Positions 56,033 through 64,000 of a stretch of 64,000 bases of DNA are shown in pieces. This DNA is from Sthenelais limicola (Eukaryota; Annelida; Polychaeta; Phyllodocida; Sigalionidae): assembly GCA_942159475.1 (NCBI GenBank), contig OW804095.1:88177740-88241739 (forward strand), written 5' to 3'. The notes beneath the pieces were generated by a model. It ran no database searches. It was given only the letters and a program-made list of their open reading frames with translations, and had not been told where the DNA came from. Made by a program: the position numbers and the translations under genes. Each line of letters opens with the position of its first letter. Position 1 is the stretch's first letter.

Positions 56033-58526
56033 TTACATGGTGACACTAGACCCATTTGGGTCGTCTATCCAAGGTATCTGGTAGGAACTAGTGCCGGAGG
56101 ATATTAACAGAACGTACATTGCATCTGACGCTGGGTTCATCAGCTCTGCCAGGTCGTGATGGTATCGTCGATCTACTTTGACCTTGCTAGGCAGCAAGAT
56201 CTGTTTCGTTGCTCTGTGCACTTTTAATGATAGAGCTGCTCTCCATCGCAGATCGATATCAAGTGAGCAACAACAACACCATCCAACGTGCAATTTGCCT
56301 AATCTTAGCGGCGGGGCAGGTGAAGATCCCACGATTGCACTTACTTCAAAAGGAATTTGCATTAACTTGATCGTGACCAAATGATCATCAGAATACAATC
56401 TGAGCATAATCCAAGAAGCAGTTTCATCTTTCTGGTTTCTTGTGCATCGTCTACAGACTAGGCATCGAGGGAAGTAGTTACATATGCATCGACGATGCTT
56501 CCAGAGAAATAATATAATTTTGAAGGCAATTATTACTGCACAAATTTTCAATATAGCATGGATAGGGTTTGGTGGAAAGTAGGGTTTCAAATCCTCTGTG
56601 ATTGGCTGTGGGGTGGGTATGTCGAAGCCCAGATTTATATCTTCAAAAACTGGCGCTGAGAGATTCAGTTTAAACGCCTGAATGGGCCTCACAAATGTGC
56701 ATAAGATAGCCAATTTGTGGATCCTATAGAACAAATAAACAGAGAAAATCGTTACCAATATGCTAATGATCAAAGCCAAATTTATGGATGCTGGATGGGT
56801 AGACATTGTATTTATAGATTTCTTCAAAGTCTCCCATCTGTCATTAGCAATCTTATCCGCCACCAGTAGCTCATTCGCTAGCCTCTCTACTTTAATTCCT
56901 GATGTTATCAAGGAAGCTGGTAAATGTGACAAGGCTGCATGCATGTCTTGGGGAGAGGGAAGGTTAATGTGTATTCTGGAACCATGTTTCGTTTCACCGG
57001 TTAAGTTTTTGAATGGAATTTTAAATATTACGGCAATAGCCAAGTTAAATCCTGATTCTACAAAAATATTTGTGTCGTTCCAAGGAATACACCCATCTCT
57101 TGGAGCAGATATTACCACCGATTCAGAGATTAATGAACAATCACAAGGAATTTTGATAATAGCTAATAAACTCATCGCAACTTTCGTTCTGGGTCGCTGA
57201 AGGCAAGAGAGAGTTGATCTTGTTTCTCTGCCCACTACCAAATGTTGGATTTTGTTAATCGCCAGGTGAAAAACTGGTGTCTTGTGAGTTAACAAAGTAT
57301 TGAAAGTACACAATTTTCCTATATCTGAAGCCAAATCTCTGAAGATTGCCGAATAGCAGGTGTTGCGATTTGCCAAAATTCTCGCTGGGGGAGTAAAACA
57401 CACCACAGAGCGACTCAGCTGAGTACATTGCTCATAATCATGCGATTTTAACTCAAAATATATCCCTAGTCTTGAGCATTTACCCAATAGATAAGGCATC
57501 TCAGTGTCTAGTACGGTATACCCCGTTGAATCATTAGAACTAGTGTGGATCGGAACACCGAATCGCACAGGTCTGTAAGCTATACACAAGTCGTCATTAT
57601 ATTTAAGAATAATAGGCACTGTTATCAAGAGAGAATTGTTCCAGAAATGATATTCCACTACTCTAGTGTAGGAGGGGTCCAACGAATCGTCCAAAATCGT
57701 GGCCAAAGGGAATTTTGATGCAATTTCTTTAGACAATGGTTTCAATAATGCTCTGAGGCCTCCCAAAGGCAAGAAAATATCGGGTATTTCACCCTGATTT
57801 AATCTGTTTAAGCCCCTGATGAGTGACCTCGCCGTATCGATATACTCGATTAACACCAACAGATTCAAAGTGGTTTCATGTAACATGGCATGTAATGCCA
57901 TGGTGTTAGTCAACTCTGCAGTCAAATTTTGCACAAAGTTATCTATCTGTTCTGTCAGATTTGTTATTTCTTTCGACGAATTAATAAACAAAACTCCCAC
58001 CTCTCTGTTGTGTTTAGTGGCGTGCCTAAATAACAACTTTAGCTGTTTAGTCAGACTCAAAATAATCTTATCCCTTTTGACATTCGATATTTCACCAAAT
58101 GATAACCCTTTAATCATTGCATCCAATTTATTTTCCACTTTTGACAAGTGTGGATCAGTAGCCAAACCCAGGCCAACAGAAACCAAATCACCTACAGGCT
58201 GTAATAAAGCCTTTCGTCTAGACCTACCACCATGTGAACTAGCCATGCTTTCTATCTTGTTAAATAATGTTAGAGCTGTGTCAAAGACACGAGTTAACAA
58301 AAATTCAATTTTGGTCCGAATCGTTCTCATTTCTGAAGTTAAATTGTACTGATTTTCCAGTGTCGAAATTGTATTGTTAGGGGGCAAAATTACTGTCGGC
58401 ACCGACACATGTACAAATATTTCTTCCACATCGATCAAAATTGGTTTGTGCATTTCTCCAAATGCCACTCCATAATTCTGTTTGATCAGATACTCTGCAT
58501 TCGTCCAAGAGAGTAGACAGGCTACC
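56033..58526 (-). CDS. env: Envelope-like membrane glycoprotein (F-like), about 811+ residues
   Basis: The frame runs open from about 58600 to the stop at 56033. The stretch before the first internal Met is hydrophobic (FSFLVLFRVACLLSW), as in a signal peptide, but has no in-frame ATG after the upstream stop, so the start is probably supplied by splicing. Counting from 58468: polybasic RSRRK at residues 82-86 (furin-type) followed by a hydrophobic ALLQPVGDLVSVGLGLA, as in a fusion peptide; several N-glycosylation sites; about a dozen conserved-looking cysteines; a membrane segment at about 562-583; a second at about 636-657; and a 150-residue cysteine-containing tail. The layout resembles baculovirus F/errantivirus Env up to the first membrane span. 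Family call is by architecture only. Confidence 0.7.
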
Positions 58527-58560
58527 CTGAATAATACGAGAAAAGAGAAAACAAAAGTCG
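58525..58560 (-). promoter_or_regulatory. Candidate 3' splice site for env mRNA
   Basis: On the minus strand, TTTTCTCTTTTCTCG is followed by TATTATTCAG and then GGTAGCC, a strong pyrimidine tract plus AG with the exon starting at 58526. A second candidate lies just upstream (13 T then GTACTTGTTAG, about 58577-58600). Env in related elements is made from a spliced RNA; the lack of an in-frame ATG before the signal-like segment supports that here. Confidence 0.5.
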
Positions 58561-58600
58561 TTGTATACTTTCTAACAAGTACAAAAAAAAAAAAATATAT

Positions 58601-59307
58601 ACATATGACTTAACATAAGTGTCATAATCAGATAACCCATATCCTATACGTGGATAGGGCTATTCTTTTGAATAATATTTTTAGTGGCTGACGTTAGTAT
58701 TTACGTTAAGTTCCACCACCAAATATCGAAGTCATGCATGATATAAACGTTTCAACACATAAAGAAATAATCCGTGATATCCATGTGTAAATTCCAGGCG
58801 TTCAGGGCAGTTCGTATAAACAGTGAAATAACAAATGAAATAAATCAAGATACGAATGACACCTACCAGATTATTGAAAGAAACATGATGAACTATCGTT
58901 GAGATTGTAATAAAGGCAGCTCACGAAACGTGAAAAATAAAACAATCGGTCTGGGTGTCCCCGATGGTACACAGCCACTGGATGGAAGGGCCTGAATTTG
59001 CTGGACATATATAAGATGACCAACTCAAGCACTGGATAATCTTGACCAATCGCAGCTTGAGGCTGAGGACTGATTTCATTAGCGAATATCAATCCTAACC
59101 ATATATAGTAAAAAGGGGCGTCTACCAGGAACCATTGCACCACCTATATCCTTCTCTTCTTGCATAATACAATAGATCGCTTCATCCTACTGGACTTACA
59201 TAATAGTGCCATCTATCTTACTTGAAGCAAACCCTGCTAATTCCGGTTATAGAATTTCACAAGCCATATAAATTACATGCGGATGTATCACTTAATCCGG
59301 AATCCTT
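58601..59307 (-). other. pol-env spacer
   Basis: About 0.7 kb without a convincing frame; a 90-codon frame (58871-59143) has no recognisable motif. It may hold splicing or other control sequence. Confidence 0.5.
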
Positions 59308-62300
59308 TTATGTCTGAATATTACGTTTCAACAGATCAACTAACTTGTTATCTGCAGCACTTGATTTCTTTATGAATTGAACATGGACAGGTCTCTTTAC
59401 CTCTGCCCCTGTTTCAAGATTTCTTATTTTTACTGTATAAGGAGAAGGAAATCCGCACACAATAAATGGGCCAACGTATCGATTTTGCAATTTCATTGCT
59501 GTATTTGGTACCAACAATCGGTGGACCTTAGCATAAACAATTGAACCGATATCTAACGTATGGGGCCTGCTCTTTTCATCGTGTCGATCTTTCATCTTCT
59601 TCTCTCTGTCATTTCTGGTTTTTTCTGCAATAGCAGCAGCCTCAGCTTTCGTCTTCATTATTTGTAACATTTGGTCAATGATCGGTTGGGTATGGGAGAT
59701 ATCATTTTGCAGTGGGGCCTCTGCAGGAATTATTGGATTCTTCCCAAAGGCCAGGAGATATGGAGAGATACCGGTTGTATAATGATCTGAAGCATTTAAT
59801 GCAAATTGGATATTTGGCAAAAATAAATCCCAATCTTTTTGACTCCTAGAGACCATTGTTCTTAGACAACCGATTATCGATTGATTTTGCCGAAAAACAT
59901 GGCAATTCCCCAAGCCTTGCATTTGTCTCTGAACGTTTCGCCTATATAACAGGCACCATTGTCGCTTCTAAGAATCTTAGGAACGCCCACATAAGCGATT
60001 ACATACTTGTGGAATTCGGCAGCGACCCTCTCTGCTGTAATAGCAGGAGTCGGCCAGATGAAACAAAATTTCGAGTATTGGTCCGTCACCACCTGGATAT
60101 AGCAATTGTTCCTTTGCGTTCTAGGCAAAGGTCCCATCGCGTCTATCATTAGCGTGCTAAAGGGTGCAGGCGCCATTTCTCTGATCTTCAAGGGCAATCT
60201 GGTTGGATGCTTAACACTTTTAGACATCAAACATTCGTGACAAGAAGTTACGTGCATCTTAGTATCTTTAGCCATCGATGTCCAATAAAACCTCGCTTGA
60301 AGTAAAGAAAGAGTTTTAGCATATCCCACGTGTGCAGCTAATGATTTAGCATGAACAAATCGAATCAAAGGCTTCTGTAATACCCCAGGAATTACTATTT
60401 GGAAACAATTAGCCAATTGTGTGATCTTGGTCCTTTTAGGAAGCCTACATAAAATCTCATCTTGAACGAAAAACATATCATGAGTTGTTAAGATTAATCG
60501 AGTCAACTCGTGATTCTTTGGCAATTGTTTACCTTCGAGATAATCAGTCATCAGAGTGCAAAACAAATCGTTTTCCTGGTCATGTTTCAGTTTAGCTTTA
60601 TCGAATGGAACTCTAAGCTGGTTATCAATGTTTTCTTTACCTACACGACCCTCTTCCCCTATCCTGGTCTTTGTGTTATTTTTCCCTGGCCGAATTACAG
60701 GCCTTGCTTTTGTTTTTCTAGCTTTAGGGATATTACCACATCTGCTGTTCCTAGGGGGCTTAACAGCTTGATTACCATTATTTGGGGGAGGGACTCCATC
60801 CTGTTTATCGTCGTCATCACTTACAGGATCATTAGCACGTGTCTGAGCCCTTGTTTGTACTGGGGCTATCAAGATATCCGTGCTACTGTCTGTCAATGGT
60901 ACAGAATCCTGTAACTGTATATCTGAGATAGAGGAGACTTGCTCCTGTGATACACTATTATCTAATTCGTGAACAGCTACATCCTTCTTGAGGATGGCTC
61001 TTGTCTTATACAACATGATTGGATTATTCTCACATTTCTCATCCTGGTCGAATAATTTTGTTGCATGAATGGGGTTAAATGACACGGATTTCCTCATCTC
61101 AACGTGAGGAACAGTGGGAATATTAGGATCGTATTCCCTTCGAGATAAAACATCTGGGATGATATTCAATTTTCCCCGGATATATTTCACAGAAAAATCG
61201 AACTGCCCAAAAAAATCGAGCCATCTGAACATCCTCCCTGTTAAATCTTTCTTTGTATTTATAGCAGTAAGAGCTGCATGGTCAGTCAAAATGGTAAAAT
61301 GTTTAGACATGACATAATGTCTAAATTTGCTCAGAGCAAAACGTAATCCAGCCAATTCCTTCTCAGTGGCACTGTACTTCTGCTCAGCAGGGGTCAAGCC
61401 TCTTCCTGCAAAGGCTATGGGACGTAAATTACCATTAATATCAGCTTGACTGATACAGGCCCCTAAACTTTGGTTAGAAGCATCCGAGGCCAAGATGAAC
61501 TCTTTAGAATAGTCAGGGTATACCAAGACAGCATCTTCAAGAATCGCATTTCTGATTTTATTAAATGCATTTTCAGCCTCGGTTGACCATACAAATTTCA
61601 CTTTTGCCTTTGTAAGTACATATAAAGGCTTCATAATCTGACTGAAATTTGGAATAAACACCCTATAATAATTGGCAAGTCCAGCAAACGACCTAACCTG
61701 TTTCACCGATTTTGGTCGGGGGAAAGATTGTAAAGCATCCAGTTTAGCTGGATCTGGGTGTATTCCATCCTTGTCTACTATAAAGCCCAAAAATGGGACC
61801 CTCGTCAAACCAAATGAGCATTTCTCCTTCTTAAACTTAATATTTGCCTTGGCAAAGGCAGCAAATACATTTTTAATGTCCCTTACATGCATATCCCAAG
61901 TTGGAGATGCTATTACTACATCGTCGACGTAATAAAAAGCATTTGGAACCGCCTGTAAAACATGTTCAATTAAAGAGTGAAACGCTTTGGGAGAAGTCTT
62001 TAAACCCATAGGCATAACCTTATACCTGTAGACACCCAGAGGAGAATTAAAGGCTGTTACATATCTATCCTCCTTCTTTAAACCGACCTGATGAAAGCCA
62101 GCAAAAGCATCTAAGCGAGAAAAATATCTTCCTTGGGTCTGTCCAACTGCTTCTATAGTATCGTCAGCACGTGGGAAGGCCCTGATTTCATCCTTTATTG
62201 ATTTATTGACTTGACGATAGTCAATAACAAGACGCCAGGCCCTTTTCCCATCAGCTGTGGTAGGTTTTTGAACAAGAAAACATGGGGAACTAAATTCAAC

Positions 62301-63548
62301 TGGGTCGACACACTTCTCTATTAAATTTTGCTCGACCTGTTCCCTTAAAATTCCTCCCATTACTTTAGACATTACAGGATTCATGCGATATGGTTGTCTC
62401 ATGACAGGGTTAAAATCAGGCTTCAATTCGATTTTATGTTCATATTCTGTCGTTAAACCTAACTTTTTATCCTTGCCAACAAACGCACTCTCATTTTTCT
62501 GCAACAAATCTAGCAATTGGGTTTTCTGTTCACCAGTTAACTCCTCACCTATTTGGAAATCAACAATTTTATCGCTCGTTCCAGCTGTTTCAGCCTTTAA
62601 ACTATTCACTTGTTCAATTTCTTTAGGAGAAAGAAAATCGTCTTCAGAAGCCAGAGTGTACATACCCAATACCGTGCCTCTCTCTATCGTTGAGGAAGCT
62701 TTTGAAGCGTTAAATAAAGTAATTGGTACCTTATTTTCACTAAAAGGTTTTACCAAGGCATGCTTGACTAAGAACGATACAGGTCTCTGCCTTTGCAGAT
62801 TTTCAGTGACACCGATTGATTTTAACATATCCGTATGTGAAGTAATTTCAGCCACAGTTGTGTATTCTGTTCCTGGAGCTATCATGAACGTACGTGTTGC
62901 TCTGATAGGGAACATATGCTGTTTTTCACCCGAATGAAACTTAATCTTTGCTCGGAATTTTCTCAAAAAATCAACACCTAATATCATGCTTCTATGCAAA
63001 GCTGGTAAAACAATAAACCTGTGTCTGAATTGTTGGTCTCCTATTCTAAATTCAATCTCAATTTTCTTATAACAGTGATGAGCACCTCCATCTGCAACAA
63101 ATATTTTGATATTACACCTCAAAATCTTATCATTTGGAACTTTGTTCCTCATTTTCCTAAAGAAGGCAGAGCTTATACAAGAAACAGTGGCACCTGTATC
63201 AACGAGAACTGGCATATTTAAATCTTTTACCTCGATGTCTATGCAACCCTTTTCAATCGGAGCTGTAACCAAAACTTTCTTACCTTTATCCTTTGGTTTT
63301 CTCAGCTTTAAAGTTGCTTGACAATCTGTTTTTCTCTCAGAATCGGTAGAAGATATAATGTTCTTTTTGCTTCCCGCCCATTTGGTCACCCTGAATCCGG
63401 ATACACTGTTCTTTTTAGGAATTGTCGCTTCAATGTCAGGTATATCACACACTTGTTCATTAGAATTGTCCAAGGTCGTTCCTATTTCGTCAACTATATC
63501 GTCGTAGCTGTGTCGGTCGCCCACCAAGACACAGCCTATTCGTTTTTT
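59308..63548 (-). pseudogene. pol: Pol polyprotein: protease, RT, RNase H, integrase (integrase broken)
   Basis: Read in the -1 frame relative to gag from the slippery site. Counting from 63527: protease DTGA at about 110; RT with RLDAFAGFHQ (about 471) and catalytic YVDD (533-536); RNase H with SDASNQSLGA (about 681), TEKE and LTDHAAL (about 749). The integrase has an HHCC zinc motif (HAKSLAAH...C..C), the first Asp in LMIDAMGPLP and the second in LRSDNGACY. Near 59873 the frame shifts and the segment that should carry the catalytic Glu (NPQ.NG..E type) is missing. The C-terminus continues in another frame (59922-59308) with a GPY/F-like YVGPFIV module. The other domains look intact. Confidence 0.88.
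63507..63548 (-). promoter_or_regulatory. -1 ribosomal frameshift signal (gag-pol)
   Basis: Slippery heptamer A AAA AAC (63548-63542) in the gag reading frame, a 6-nt spacer GAATAG that includes the gag stop (63538-63536), then a perfect 8-bp hairpin GCTGTGTC/GACACAGC (63535-63528 with 63514-63507) around a 13-nt loop that can add GGT/ACC pairs. The pol frame is exactly -1 relative to gag and open here. Sequence, spacing and structure match classical retroviral signals. Confidence 0.85.
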
Positions 63549-64000
63549 CCACCCTCTCTCTCACGAGAAGATGACTTTTGCCTATAAGGAGTCAGATTTC
63601 TCTGACTGGAATTCGGCGATTTTGATTTGTCTCTGTACTTCTCTTTTTTCTCGAAGCCTACAGATTTATCCTTGCTGTTAGAGCGTTGATACTTGCTGTT
63701 ATCACCTTTTTCCTTGCTGGAACTCCTTTCATAGCTCTTATGTCGACTACTAGATCGCTCCTTGCTGCTATTGTTATAGCTCTTCGATCTATGTCTGCTG
63801 TGAGACCTATCATGCTCGTTTTTGCTTCGAGATTCGTGATATTTATCAGACCTCGATTTACGATAGCTATCGCCCTTATGTTTGTCATCATTATGCTTGG
63901 AATTGTGCTTATCTTTCCTCGAATACATCATATTAATGGCCTCTTCCATTGGTGTATTTCTAGGGGCTCTATCTGTCGCCATCATACACTCATGTTTAGC
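63536..64000 (-). CDS. gag: Gag C-terminal part (open at window edge)
   Basis: The frame is open from 64000, so the start lies outside; the Met pair at 63985 is internal or at best an alternative start. The visible part is very hydrophilic: Lys/Ser/Arg/His-rich, with RS/KS-type runs (SHSRHRSKSYNNSS, KERSSSRHKSYERSS), a likely RNA-binding tail in place of a classical zinc knuckle. It ends GGKNE at the TAG within the frameshift signal. Assignment rests on position before pol. Confidence 0.65.
   Translation of the reverse strand, partial: AKHECMMATDRAPRNTPMEEAINMMYSRKDKHNSKHNDDKHKGDSYRKSRSDKYHESRSKNEHDRSHSRHRSKSYNNSSKERSSSRHKSYERSSSKEKGDNSKYQRSNSKDKSVGFEKKEKYRDKSKSPNSSQRNLTPYRQKSSSREREGGKNE

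Larger units (their letters stand above)
53289..64000 (-). mobile_element. Env-bearing Ty3/Gypsy-like retroelement (5' end beyond window)
   Basis: Minus-strand order: gag (partial, 64000-63536), pol by -1 frameshift (63548-59308, damaged in integrase), env (about 58526-56033), long non-coding stretch, polypurine tract, 3' LTR. Protease-RT-RNase H-integrase order and the GPY/F-type integrase tail fit the Ty3/Gypsy group. An env downstream makes it errantivirus-like in plan. The integrase defect suggests this copy cannot move alone. The primer site and 5' LTR are outside. Confidence 0.9.

Noticed and set aside
58871..59143. 90-codon frame between pol and env
   Set aside because: Composition and position suggest chance; no motif. 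Could only be revived by conservation in other copies.

Overview
The window is AT-rich metazoan DNA, most likely from a marine invertebrate. The retroelement families, a cysteine-rich 'DTD/CXC' protein family that I associate with invertebrate genomes, and eukaryotic splice sites all point that way, but the phylum cannot be fixed. I see no ordinary host gene, tRNA, rRNA or CRISPR array. Almost everything is mobile-element sequence, much of it nested.

0.5-14.7 kb: two neighbouring copies of one DNA-element family lie in opposite orientation (554-10419 and 10432-14662). They share a 25-bp terminal motif and long similar arms, and both are stuffed with 13-, 15- and 17-19-bp minisatellites. A 17-bp near-palindrome, TGCGACGTAATCACGCA, recurs through the block. 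The first copy has been entered by a 5.4-kb CACTA-like transposon (3226-8622). Its 32-bp inverted ends and TA duplication can be read exactly because it landed in a minisatellite; it holds exon-like pieces of an unrecognised gene. The second copy holds a solo LTR (13609-14033, ATTA duplication).

14.7-21 kb: a solo LTR (15246-15464, ATGA duplication), a 5'-truncated Jockey/CR1-type LINE and a MITE-like inverted-repeat element, then plain non-coding DNA.

21.2-26.8 kb: about 0.5-kb inverted repeats flank a decayed DTD/CXC-family gene. That gene is split by a DIRS/Ngaro-type tyrosine-recombinase retrotransposon on the minus strand with split direct repeats.

29.1-35.3 kb: a minus-strand LINE reverse transcriptase is interrupted by an LTR element whose 3' LTR, polypurine tract and coiled-coil gag-like interior remain but which has no recognisable pol. 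An L1-type LINE C-terminus follows.

36.0-43.8 kb: a structurally complete DIRS/Ngaro-like element (A1-gag-RT/RNase H-YR-B1-A2-B2) is followed directly by a nearly full-length LINE with endonuclease and RT.

43.8-53.0 kb: mostly non-coding, with a near-perfect 97-bp palindrome, small tandem repeats and LINE scraps.

53.3-64 kb (continuing past the right edge): an envelope-bearing Ty3/Gypsy-type element on the minus strand. It has a 3' LTR, polypurine tract, about 2.4 kb of non-coding sequence, an F-like env, a pol (protease, RT, RNase H, integrase) whose integrase is damaged, and a basic gag C-terminus. A textbook -1 ribosomal frameshift signal (slippery heptamer, 6-nt spacer, 8-bp hairpin) sits at the gag/pol overlap. 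The most checkable discoveries are this frameshift signal, the gag-UAG-pol arrangement of the DIRS-like element, the CACTA-like element with its unknown gene, and the inverted-repeat-flanked DTD/CXC gene.
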